64,000 nt of DNA from an uncultured Ignavibacterium sp. Lineage in GTDB: Bacteria > Bacteroidota > Ignavibacteria > Ignavibacteriales > Ignavibacteriaceae. The position numbers and the translations under genes were made by a program. Under the pieces are notes generated by a model. The model had not been told where the DNA came from, did not search any database, and worked only from the letters and a program-made list of their open reading frames with translations. Shown here in pieces: positions 15,460-23,702 of the stretch. Position 1 is the stretch's first letter; each line of letters opens with the position of its first letter. The DNA is taken from positions 1 through 64,000 of the forward strand of contig CALEBT010000006.1 in the NCBI GenBank assembly GCA_937942875.1, read 5' to 3'.

Positions 15460-18287
15460 TGAATTATAAATTCAGCTTCATTAAATTTTATTTTGTATTT
15501 CTCTTTGTTTCATTTACCTCAGTAACCTATAGCCAATACTATTTCTTTGGAAGAAACAAAGTGCAGTATGAAAATTTCGATTGGAAAATTATTCGCACCA
15601 ATCACTTTAATATTTATTATTACGGAGACGTTGAAAAAATTGCAGAAATCGGTGCTGCTTATGCTGAAGATGCTTATGAAGAACTGAAGATAAGATTAAA
15701 TCACGTTGTCACAAGAAAAATTCCTTTGGTTTTCTATAATACTTCTCTTCATTTTCAACAAACGAATATAACTCCCGGACTAATACCTGAAGGTGTTGGC
15801 GGATTTTTTGAATTTTTAAAGGGCAGAGTTGTTCTTCCTTCAAATGGCTCTTTAAATGAATTCAAACACGTAATCAGACACGAACTTGTTCACGTATTTA
15901 TGACGAATAAAATTTACCGAGTTCTCAAAGACCATCGTCTTCCGACTGATGTTATGCCGCCTCTTTGGTTTGTTGAAGGATTAGCTGAGTATCTTTCAAC
16001 AGAAGTTGATGCCCAGGCTGAAATGGTTATGAGAGATGCTGTAATAAATAATTACTTTACCGGACTAAAGGATTTTCCAAAAATTTATGGCACTTACATA
16101 ATGTATAAAGCTGGTCAGAACTTTTTAGAGTTTCTCGATAAAAAATACGGTGCTGATAAAATTCCAATGTTACTTGAAAATTTCTGGATGTTCACAAAGT
16201 TTGATGATGTTTTAGAACATACTCTCGGACAATCAATCGATCAAATAGATATAGAATGGCAATATGAACTTAAAAAGAAATATTATCCGCTCCTTGCTGA
16301 TAAAAAGCCACAGGAAGTCGGCTCAAAAAAAATAACGAATTCTGGTTTTAACTTTTCACCGGTTCATTATCAGAAGGGAGATAGCAGTTTCATTTATTTT
16401 AATGGTAACAGAGATGGTTATTCATCAATATATAAATTGATACTTAATTCTGATAATGGAGAATATCCTAAAGTAAATTTGGTTATTAAAGGCGAACAAA
16501 CTGATCAGCTTGAGTCATTTCATTTATTCCAGTCTTCAATAGATATAAATAAAAATGGAATTCTTACATTTGTTACTAAGTCAGGTGCAACAGATGTAAT
16601 TCATTTTTTTGATATAAAAACAAATCAGATTAAAAAGACTTTTCAGCGAGATAATCTGATAGCAATAACTTCTCCCAAATTTTCTAAAGATGGAAATCGA
16701 ATTGTTTTTCAGGCAGTAGATAATAAAGGTTACAGTGATTTGTATTTATATTTTTTAGAAACTGATTCATTACTAAGACTTACAAATGATTATTACGATG
16801 ACCGGGATCCCTCCTTTGGTTTTTCTGATGAAGATTGTATAATATTTTCATCGGACAGAACTGCAGGAAAATACCAGGGCAAGTACAACCTGTTCATATT
16901 AGATATAATATCTCGTGAAATAAGATATGTCACTTATGCAAATGCAAATTTTTATAATCCAATTCTTTCTTCATCAGAGGAATTTTTAATCTTTACTTCG
17001 GATTTAGATACTGTTAGAAATATCTGGAAACAAAATATCACTAATAAAAAATTCAGTAAGACAATTCATCAGATATCAGATTTTTATACAAGCGCTTTCG
17101 ACCCAAGATTTATTGATGATTCAACTTTAACATTTACAGGTTTTCAGAATTTCTCCTTTCAGATTTATCAAAAGAAAATTCCACCTGATTCTGAATTAAA
17201 AAAATCACTTCAAATGGAAACATTTTTGGCAAAAGGAAGGTGGATACCTAATTTAATTTCTAAGCGTGGGGAATTCGAAAAATTAGAATACGAACGAGAA
17301 TATTCAGTAGATTATGCTCAAAGCGTAGTTGCAACAGATCCTGTCTATGGAACGCGTGGCGGAGGTATTTTAACTATAAGCGATTTGTTAGCAAATGACC
17401 AATATTATATTTTACTTTACAATACTGCAGAAGTTCAGAGTGATTTTCTCAAAAGTTTCAACCTATCTTTAACAAGAATCAATCTCGAAAAACGTGTAAA
17501 CTTTGGATATGGAATATTTCATTTCAATGGAAGAAGATATGATATAAGAGAATCAGATACTTACTTCTATGAAAAAAGTTATGGTGGTGTATTCTTATTA
17601 AGCTATCCTCTTTCAAAGTTTCATAGAATTGAAGCATCAACTTCAATTGCTGATACAGAAAGGGAAATAGTAGAAGGAATTTCAGAAAGAAAAGCTTTTA
17701 TTCTGAGTAATTCCATTTCACTCGTCCACGATAATTCGCTTTGGATTACTTCAGGTCCTGTTGATGGTACGCGTTGGTTGATGCTTATGGGATATACTAC
17801 TGATATTAAATACAGCAATGTAAATTATTACAGTTTGATAGTTGATTACCGGCAGTATATAAGATTAGATTTACGAACTGCTTTAGCATTCAGAGCTGCA
17901 ATTTTTTATAATGACGGGAAAGATGCCCGCAGATATTTTATGGGAGGAAGTTGGGATTTACGTGGCTGGAATCGTTGGTCAATTCGTGGTGAGAAAATGT
18001 GGCTTTCTTCTCTTGAACTGAGATTTCCACTTATTGATGAGCTTTATATAAAATTCCCGATTCTTAATTTGGGATTCAATGGAATTCGCGCTGCAACTTT
18101 TTTTGATGTCGGAAGTGCCTGGGATAAGGAATACAAAACAACTTATGGAAGTGTTGGTTTTGGTTTTAGATTTAATCTCTGGAATGTTCTTATACTTAGA
18201 TACGATATTGGGAAAAAGATCGAAAAACATTTTACAAAGCTTCAACCGGGTTTGTTTTATCAGTTTTTCTTTGGATGGGATTTTTGA
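15459..18287 (+). CDS. Exported metalloprotease / beta-propeller / Omp85-type barrel fusion
   Basis: 942 residues with a GTG start whose first base is the last base of the upstream stop; the signal peptide ends near residue 25 (VTYSQ). The N-terminal domain has a gluzincin metalloprotease signature: HELVH at 141-145 and a downstream acidic motif WFVEGLAEY (about 170-178), so both zinc-ligand motifs are intact. The middle (about 290-570) has TolB/WD40-like propeller repeats (SSDRTAGKYQGKYNLFILDI, PSFGFSDEDCIIF). The C-terminus (about 620-942) has a bacterial surface antigen/Omp85 barrel pattern (FMGGSWDLRGW and FDVGSAWD). I infer an outer-membrane protein with a periplasmic or surface protease. 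No frameshift is visible across the joins. The function is unknown. Confidence 0.8.
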   Translation: MNYKFSFIKFYFVFLFVSFTSVTYSQYYFFGRNKVQYENFDWKIIRTNHFNIYYYGDVEKIAEIGAAYAEDAYEELKIRLNHVVTRKIPLVFYNTSLHFQQTNITPGLIPEGVGGFFEFLKGRVVLPSNGSLNEFKHVIRHELVHVFMTNKIYRVLKDHRLPTDVMPPLWFVEGLAEYLSTEVDAQAEMVMRDAVINNYFTGLKDFPKIYGTYIMYKAGQNFLEFLDKKYGADKIPMLLENFWMFTKFDDVLEHTLGQSIDQIDIEWQYELKKKYYPLLADKKPQEVGSKKITNSGFNFSPVHYQKGDSSFIYFNGNRDGYSSIYKLILNSDNGEYPKVNLVIKGEQTDQLESFHLFQSSIDINKNGILTFVTKSGATDVIHFFDIKTNQIKKTFQRDNLIAITSPKFSKDGNRIVFQAVDNKGYSDLYLYFLETDSLLRLTNDYYDDRDPSFGFSDEDCIIFSSDRTAGKYQGKYNLFILDIISREIRYVTYANANFYNPILSSSEEFLIFTSDLDTVRNIWKQNITNKKFSKTIHQISDFYTSAFDPRFIDDSTLTFTGFQNFSFQIYQKKIPPDSELKKSLQMETFLAKGRWIPNLISKRGEFEKLEYEREYSVDYAQSVVATDPVYGTRGGGILTISDLLANDQYYILLYNTAEVQSDFLKSFNLSLTRINLEKRVNFGYGIFHFNGRRYDIRESDTYFYEKSYGGVFLLSYPLSKFHRIEASTSIADTEREIVEGISERKAFILSNSISLVHDNSLWITSGPVDGTRWLMLMGYTTDIKYSNVNYYSLIVDYRQYIRLDLRTALAFRAAIFYNDGKDARRYFMGGSWDLRGWNRWSIRGEKMWLSSLELRFPLIDELYIKFPILNLGFNGIRAATFFDVGSAWDKEYKTTYGSVGFGFRFNLWNVLILRYDIGKKIEKHFTKLQPGLFYQFFFGWDF

Positions 18288-19414
18288 AAAAGTTTTTTTA
18301 CATATTATCATTTTTTTTAATTTCAGCTTGCTCTGCTTCATTAATCAAGTTGAATGTTAAACCGCCTGAAACTCTTCATCCGGTTTTTGGAACAACAAGT
18401 CATAGAAGTTTTTATTATCCGGTTAATCTATCTGACAGTCTGAAATTTTTATGGCAGGCAAGCACTTACGGTGGATTTAATAATTCCTCTTTAGTAGTTT
18501 ATGACTCATTATTGTTCCTCGGTGAATTAGCCGGAAGAGTCTATTCCTTCGATATGAATACTGGTAAACAACTTGGAGTTATCAAAACAAAAGGAGCAAT
18601 TTTTTCTACACCTTTGCTAACTAATTTCAGGATTTATTATCCTTTAGTTAAAAAAGAGAAAAAACTTACAGAGATTATTGTTTATGATTTTTACTCAGGT
18701 AAGGAAGTTTATATAATTGAAGTTGAGGACCGAATTACAAACCAAATTATGTATGATAATGATGGAATTTATTTGACAGCGGAAGACGGAACGATTTATA
18801 AATACTCTTTGGAAATGAAACCTATTTGGAAAACAGAAACTAATCAAAATATTTACTGCGTACCAGCTTTATTTGAAGATTTTATTTTCATCGGAAATGA
18901 AATAGGTGAGATAATAAAATTAGATAAATTTTTCGGCAGAATAGTTAAAAGGGAAAAGATATCATCAGGTTTTATGTCTGGAATTACTGCGGAGAAAGAA
19001 GCAATTTTTATCGGAGATAATGATGGAAATTTGTTTTCAATCAATCCGGTAAACCTGAATATAAACTTTAATGTCAAAACAGGTTCAAAAATTTTGATGA
19101 ATCCGGCTTGTGATCTGAGGAATATTTTCGTCGGGAATCTGAAAGGTGATTTGTTAAGTATAAATAAAGTGGATGGAAAAATAAATTGGTCAAAAAATTA
19201 TAAGGGTTTATTTAATTCAACTCCGATAATTAGTTCGAATAAATTGATTGTCCCGGATTCTTTCAAAACTTATTGGATTTTGGATAAAAACGATGGAAGA
19301 GTGGTTAAAAAATTGGAATTAGAAGGGAGAGCAAAATTGTCTCCTGTTTTAATTGATAGAAAACTTTTTATTGGTTATGATGATGGAATTCTGGAGGCTT
19401 ATGAGTTTTATTAA
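18275..19414 (+). CDS. BamB-like PQQ-repeat propeller lipoprotein
   Basis: 379 residues. A lipoprotein signal (MGFLKKFFYILSFFLISAC) precedes a beta-propeller of PQQ/BamB-type blades, each with a short hydrophobic strand, D/N-G turn and W or Y (LFLGELAGRVYSFDMNTGK, GIYLTAEDGTIYKYSLE, IFIGDNDGNLFSINP). BamB itself is a lipoprotein that helps insert outer-membrane barrels. Here the neighbour is an Omp85-like fusion, so a role beside it is attractive but unproven. It overlaps that gene by 13 nt. Its end overlaps the PEGA gene by 14 nt. Confidence 0.8.
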   Translation: MGFLKKFFYILSFFLISACSASLIKLNVKPPETLHPVFGTTSHRSFYYPVNLSDSLKFLWQASTYGGFNNSSLVVYDSLLFLGELAGRVYSFDMNTGKQLGVIKTKGAIFSTPLLTNFRIYYPLVKKEKKLTEIIVYDFYSGKEVYIIEVEDRITNQIMYDNDGIYLTAEDGTIYKYSLEMKPIWKTETNQNIYCVPALFEDFIFIGNEIGEIIKLDKFFGRIVKREKISSGFMSGITAEKEAIFIGDNDGNLFSINPVNLNINFNVKTGSKILMNPACDLRNIFVGNLKGDLLSINKVDGKINWSKNYKGLFNSTPIISSNKLIVPDSFKTYWILDKNDGRVVKKLELEGRAKLSPVLIDRKLFIGYDDGILEAYEFY

Positions 19415-20039
19415 ATCATTCATTATGGCATTGGTTTTAATATCAATGATTTTTTCACAGGATTGTAAACCTGTTTTAATAATAAAAAGTGACTTTGAAC
19501 TGGTTAACATTTTTATTAACGATTCTCTTGTATCAAACAATGGTCAATTCACTGGTGAACTGACTAAAGGTACTTACATAATTATTGCTGACGAGGTTAG
19601 TGATCGCTGGAATTCAAAAACATTTGTGGATACTTTATTTATAAATGATTGTAATAATAGAGAACTTTTGTTTTTCTTCAGATCAGCAACATTTAATTCG
19701 GAATTTGACAGGAATAATGATGGATATCATTTTCAAAAGAAATATTATCTCTCCGATTCTGCCTATGAAGAATTGGATTTGAAAATCCCTAATCCTGTAA
19801 AAAAAGAAAAATTTGTTGATTCAAATCTTTTCAGAATATTAACAGGGACAGCAATAATTTTTGGTGGATTAACCGCTTACTACAAGATAAAGGCTGATAA
19901 ATTATTTGATGAATATTTATCTGTCAGAGATAAGGAAAAACTTGATCAAACCCGAAAATATGATTTAGTTAGTGGGATTACTCTTACTGCCTTTCAGATA
20001 AATTTTGGATATATATTATTGAGATTTTTGATGGAATGA
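19401..20039 (+). CDS. Exported PEGA-domain protein with C-terminal membrane segments
   Basis: 212 residues. I chose the ATG at 19401 because GGAGG lies at 19393-19397 and a signal peptide follows (MSFIKSFIMALVLISMIFSQ). Longer in-frame starts lie inside the upstream gene. Residues about 22-90 form a PEGA-like beta-sandwich (VNIFINDSLV, then QFTGELTKGTYIIIADE). Two hydrophobic segments near the C-terminus (TGTAIIFGGLTAYYKI and TLTAFQINFGYILLRF) suggest membrane insertion. Last gene of the envelope set; a stem-loop follows at 20041-20072. Confidence 0.7.
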   Translation: MSFIKSFIMALVLISMIFSQDCKPVLIIKSDFELVNIFINDSLVSNNGQFTGELTKGTYIIIADEVSDRWNSKTFVDTLFINDCNNRELLFFFRSATFNSEFDRNNDGYHFQKKYYLSDSAYEELDLKIPNPVKKEKFVDSNLFRILTGTAIIFGGLTAYYKIKADKLFDEYLSVRDKEKLDQTRKYDLVSGITLTAFQINFGYILLRFLME

Positions 20040-20040
20040 A

Positions 20041-20072
20041 AAACCTTCAGAAATTGAGACCTCTGAAGGTTT
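20041..20072. terminator. Stem-loop between convergent genes
   Basis: AAACCTTCAG (20041-20050) pairs with CTGAAGGTTT (20063-20072), a 10-bp stem with a 12-nt loop. It sits just after the PEGA gene stop and downstream of the convergent THX gene, so it may terminate both. Read on the minus strand it is followed by a short T run. Confidence 0.55.
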
Positions 20073-20095
20073 ATGTATAAAAAAATGAATGGTTA

Positions 20096-20224
20096 TTAAC
20101 TTTGAGTTTTTTCAGTTTGAGGTTTTACGGCTGCTTTATTTTTCTTTTTATTTTTTGGTCTTGAATTGCCAAATGAACCAGCAAAAATTTTCCCCTTTTT
20201 AGTTCTTTTATCACCTTTTCCCAT
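20096..20224 (-). CDS. 30S ribosomal protein THX family, small gene
   Basis: A 42-residue basic protein: it starts MGKGDKRTKKGKIFAGSFGN, then SRPKNKKKNKAAVKPQTEKT and QS. The MGKGDKxTxxGKIxxGSxGxxRP pattern is the signature of THX (Thx), a tiny 30S-bound protein known from Thermus and common in Bacteroidota. An AAGGA lies 5 bp before the ATG. It is downstream of the PorV-like gene on the same strand, 74 bp away. The Lys-rich, Gln/Thr tail is longer than the conserved core. Confidence 0.88.
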   Translation of the reverse strand: MGKGDKRTKKGKIFAGSFGNSRPKNKKKNKAAVKPQTEKTQS

Positions 20225-20298
20225 AATATCCTTAATTATTTAATTAAAAATTATGAGCAAAAATAAATCAAGACTATAGTTTAATCAAATAAATAATT

Positions 20299-21333
20299 TT
20301 ACAGTCCTTTTCTTAAAAATTTTGGCTCTTCAAGAGTGAGAATAATTGAGATTCTGTGTGAATCTGGTAATCTTTCAATTTCAGATTGGCTGAAACGAGC
20401 AAATGAATAATCTATGTTAAGTTTTGGAAGTTTTACTCCAGCACCAATTGTAAATTGATTAACATCATTGTAACCACCACGAACATAAATCAAATTTCTA
20501 AAAGAATATTCTAACCCGGCGTGCATATCAAAACTGACCGGACCGAGATTGAACTGTGAAGCAAATCTTCTATTTTCAAAACGAATATCAAAATCTAATG
20601 CCGGCATTACATAACCACCAAGAAATTCAGTAATAATGTAAGAACCACCAACCTTTAAAGTTGGAGAAACAAGTTCATTACGTCCAGTGCTCCAGGCAAT
20701 TAATGTTGTGGTAGCATCTTGCAGATTTGCTCCAAGATATAAATTTTCCATCGGTGAATAATAAGCTCCAATATCAAAGCCAATTCCTGTTGCTCCTTCT
20801 TCAGCAATACTTCTGCGGATAATTTTTGCATTAACGCCCCAGTAAAAATTTTCTGAATATCTTTTTGCAAAAGTCAGATAAAATGCCCAATCCTGATTTG
20901 AAAACTCTGTGATCTTTGAATAATCCAATCTATCATCTCTGATATCTATAATACCGTCACCGTTTGCATCGTATAAAGCTTTCCTTGTATCGTGAATTCC
21001 ATCAACACCTATTCTGAAAGCACTTATTCCAAAGCTCATATCTGTATCATAGGGAATTGCGACTGCACCATAATCGTAATTGACTAACGAGCCAAACTGT
21101 TCAGCGTGCATTAAAGCAACCTGAGGATAGTTAAGATTTGCTAAACCAGCTGGGTTATAGTATCCTGCAGTAACATCATTGGCAATTCCAGTAAACGCAC
21201 CTCCCATTCCAATTGCTCTTCCACCCACTCCCAATGCCATAAACTCACCTGCATATTTTGCAATTACAGTTTGTGCGTTAATATTTCCTGTTACTACTAA
21301 AAACAAAGCTGTAAAAAACGCTTTTTTTATCAT
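20299..21333 (-). CDS. PorV/PorQ-like outer-membrane barrel (UPF0164)
   Basis: 344 residues. The signal peptide (MIKKAFFTALFLVVTGNINAQ) leads into AKYAGEFMALGVGGRAIGMGGAFTG and GYYNPAGLANLNYPQV, the hallmark start of the PorV/FadL-like UPF0164 family. The rest has amphipathic beta strands and ends in a basic tail rather than an aromatic residue. PorV serves as an outer-membrane shuttle for T9SS cargo, and this window encodes T9SS cargo, but many paralogues exist and this one may be a generic member. The asp-rich loop DANGDGIIDIRDD is unusual for such a barrel and looks like a calcium-binding turn. Confidence 0.8.
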   Translation of the reverse strand: MIKKAFFTALFLVVTGNINAQTVIAKYAGEFMALGVGGRAIGMGGAFTGIANDVTAGYYNPAGLANLNYPQVALMHAEQFGSLVNYDYGAVAIPYDTDMSFGISAFRIGVDGIHDTRKALYDANGDGIIDIRDDRLDYSKITEFSNQDWAFYLTFAKRYSENFYWGVNAKIIRRSIAEEGATGIGFDIGAYYSPMENLYLGANLQDATTTLIAWSTGRNELVSPTLKVGGSYIITEFLGGYVMPALDFDIRFENRRFASQFNLGPVSFDMHAGLEYSFRNLIYVRGGYNDVNQFTIGAGVKLPKLNIDYSFARFSQSEIERLPDSHRISIILTLEEPKFLRKGL

Positions 21334-21451
21334 AGAATTTTCCTAATTGGTAAATTTAATTTAATGAAATCTTTAAAATGTATTTCTTAAAATCAAGGGT
21401 AAATTTATAGTGCTAATTCTAAATTATGAAATCACTTGAAATAAAATAAAA

Positions 21452-21477
21452 GGTTGCTTCGACTTCGCTCAGCAACC
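21452..21477. repeat. Hairpin with TTCGACTTCGCTC loop
   Basis: GGTTGCT (21452-21458) and AGCAACC (21471-21477) form a 7-bp stem around TCGACTTCGCTC. The loop is the reverse complement of GAGCGAAGTCGA in the downstream array, so the two elements are related. Confidence 0.6.
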
Positions 21478-21508
21478 AATTGGATTAGGAATTATTATAA
21501 ATTGATTT

Positions 21509-21598
21509 TCGAGCGAAGTCGAATCAGGACATCGAGCGAAGTCGGATCAGGACATCGAGCGAAGTCGGATCAGGTCATCGAGCGAAGTCGAGATGACA
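21509..21598. repeat. Tandem array of four 23-nt units
   Basis: Units begin TCGAGCGAAGTCGGATCAGG and repeat at 21509, 21532, 21555 and 21578. The first three are 23 nt long; the last is shorter and runs into GATGAC. The last copy can fold with the preceding GTCATC (21574-21579) into a 6-bp hairpin (GATGAC at 21592-21597). Units are nearly identical, which suggests recent duplication. The array lies between the PorV-like gene and the secreted Asp-box protein. Confidence 0.8.
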
Positions 21599-21667
21599 TT
21601 TCACTTTTGAATTTTCTAATAATTTAGTTAAGTATGATAAAGTAAAATCAATTAATTTGAGAGTATT

Positions 21668-23554
21668 ATGAAATACCTTTCTTTTTTCATTGCTATTTTT
21701 TTAACAACCGGTTTTGCTCAGTATCAAAATATCAGAGTTGATAGTCCAGGCAGTAATCAACCTGAAGAAGTATCAATTGCAATTAACCCTAAAAACCCCA
21801 ACTATCTTGCTGCCGGTGCAAACATAAATCATTTTTTCCGTTCAAGTAATGGAGGACAATCCTGGACTACATCTTATCTTACATCTTCATTTGGTGTTTG
21901 GGGCGATCCTTGTGTTGTTTATGATGAGCAGGGATATCTTTATTACGGACATTTATCAAATCCACCTTTCCCTGGATATTGGATAGACAGAATTGTAATT
22001 CAACGCTCGACAGATAATGGAGCAACTTGGAATGACGGAGCAGGGATTGGATTTTTATCACCCAAAAATCAGGATAAAGAATGGATTGCAGTTGATATGC
22101 ATAGCCCACAATTCAAAGGAAATATCTATGTAACATGGACAGAATTTGACAATTACGGAAGCAGTAATCCTAATGATTCCTCAAGAATAAAATTTTCCCG
22201 TTCAACTGATAAAGGTTTAACCTGGAGCAATGCAATTACTATCAGCGATAGGAGCGGCGATTGTATTGACAGTGATAACACTGTTGAAGGTGCAGTTCCT
22301 TGTGTCGGTCCCAATGGTGAAATTTATGTTAGTTGGGCTGGTCCTCTCGGACTTATGTTTGATAAATCTACAAACGGAGGATTAACCTGGGGAAATGATA
22401 AATTTGTTTCGAATATTCCGGGTGGATGGGATTTTAATGTTTCGGGAATTTATAGATGTAACGGACTTCCAATTACTGCCTGCGATACAAGTCAATCTCC
22501 CTTTAGAGGCAATATTTATATCAATTGGTCAGATCAAAGAAACGGCTCAACTAATACAGATGTATTTTTTGTTCGTTCAACTGATGGAGGTAATACGTGG
22601 AGCCAGCCTTTGAAAGTTAATGATGATAATTCCAATCGTCATCAGTTCTTTACTTGGATGACTATTGATCAAACAACTGGAGCAATTTATATTGTGTTTT
22701 ACGATAGAAGAAACACAACAGGAAATCTGACTGATGTTTATGTAGCCCGCTCTTTAGATGGCGGTCAATCTTTTTTGAATTTTAAGGTAAGTCAATCATC
22801 ATTTACTCCGTCATCTAACATTTTCTTTGGTGATTATACAAACATTGCTGCATTCAATAAAAAAGTTTATCCAATCTGGATGAGAATGGATGGAACAACT
22901 TTGACTGTTTGGACTGCAATCATAAATGATTCTCTCGCTTATATCCCTGTGGAATTTGCTTCGTTCAATTATTCAATTTCTGATAACTCAGTTTTATTAA
23001 ATTGGGTTACTTCATCAGAATTAAATAATTATGGATTTGAAGTTGAACGCTCATCTTTTGAGAATAATTTTCAACAAACTAAGTGGGAGAAAATTGGATT
23101 CATAAAGGGCAAAGGAACAACAAATGAAAAAAATTATTACTCATTTATTGATAAACCTAGTACTTCAGGAATGTATTATTATAGATTAAAACAATTGGAT
23201 TTAAATGGTGACTTTAAATATTCTGATATAGTTGAAGTTAATTATGGATTGATTAATTCATATAAACTTGAACAAAACTACCCGAACCCTTTTAACTCTA
23301 AAACAATCATTTCCTACAAATTGAAAGACAAAGGATATGTAAAGTTGATGGTATATGATATAAAAGGGGAGCGGATAGCAGTATTGGTAAATGAAGAAAA
23401 AGAAGCGGGATATTATGAAGTAGATTTCCCATCTGTAGAGATGGAGCACACCCCGCCTCTACCAAGCGGGATATACCTATATAGAATCGAAGTGTTAAGA
23501 GAAGGAAATATTCCTGTATATACAGAGATGAGGAAGATGGTTCTTGTTAAATGA
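21668..23554 (+). CDS. Secreted Asp-box propeller protein with T9SS type A sorting domain
   Basis: 628 residues with a signal peptide (MKYLSFFIAIFLTTGFAQ). A sialidase-like six-bladed propeller (about 20-430) carries repeated Asp-boxes: SSNGGQSW, STDNGATW, STDKGLTW, STNGGLTW, STDGGNTW. I do not see the full catalytic set of a sialidase, so a carbohydrate-binding or other exo-hydrolase role is equally possible. A linker beta-domain (SDNSVLLNWVTSSELNNYGF) precedes the C-terminal sorting signal NYPNPFNSKTIISYKL, ending SGIYLYRIEV and a basic tail. The protein should cross the outer membrane by T9SS and be attached to the surface or released. Confidence 0.85.
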   Translation: MKYLSFFIAIFLTTGFAQYQNIRVDSPGSNQPEEVSIAINPKNPNYLAAGANINHFFRSSNGGQSWTTSYLTSSFGVWGDPCVVYDEQGYLYYGHLSNPPFPGYWIDRIVIQRSTDNGATWNDGAGIGFLSPKNQDKEWIAVDMHSPQFKGNIYVTWTEFDNYGSSNPNDSSRIKFSRSTDKGLTWSNAITISDRSGDCIDSDNTVEGAVPCVGPNGEIYVSWAGPLGLMFDKSTNGGLTWGNDKFVSNIPGGWDFNVSGIYRCNGLPITACDTSQSPFRGNIYINWSDQRNGSTNTDVFFVRSTDGGNTWSQPLKVNDDNSNRHQFFTWMTIDQTTGAIYIVFYDRRNTTGNLTDVYVARSLDGGQSFLNFKVSQSSFTPSSNIFFGDYTNIAAFNKKVYPIWMRMDGTTLTVWTAIINDSLAYIPVEFASFNYSISDNSVLLNWVTSSELNNYGFEVERSSFENNFQQTKWEKIGFIKGKGTTNEKNYYSFIDKPSTSGMYYYRLKQLDLNGDFKYSDIVEVNYGLINSYKLEQNYPNPFNSKTIISYKLKDKGYVKLMVYDIKGERIAVLVNEEKEAGYYEVDFPSVEMEHTPPLPSGIYLYRIEVLREGNIPVYTEMRKMVLVK

Positions 23555-23587
23555 ACAATGAACGATTAAGAATTAACAATGAATAAT

Positions 23588-23624
23588 TTATAATGTATAA
23601 TGTATAATTTATAATGTATAATTA
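23588..23624. repeat. AT-rich imperfect tandem repeat
   Basis: After the gene's stop, copies of TATAATGTATAATTTATAAT-type sequence alternate for about 40 bp, next to ATGAACAATGAA-like motifs. Purely A/T with occasional G. No gene or regulatory site is evident; it may reflect slippage. Confidence 0.5.
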
Positions 23625-23702
23625 AGGATGAATAATGCGAATGTATTTCTGTGGTATTGAGTGTTAATAATAAAAAATGAAAGTTTTTTTGGTTATATAA
23701 AC

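Noticed and set aside
19353-19400. Earlier start for the PEGA gene
   Set aside because: It lies inside the BamB-like gene; the ATG at 19401 has GGAGG and begins a signal peptide.
21509-21598. CRISPR-like array
   Set aside because: The repeats are 23 nt and contiguous with no spacers, and no cas gene is present.
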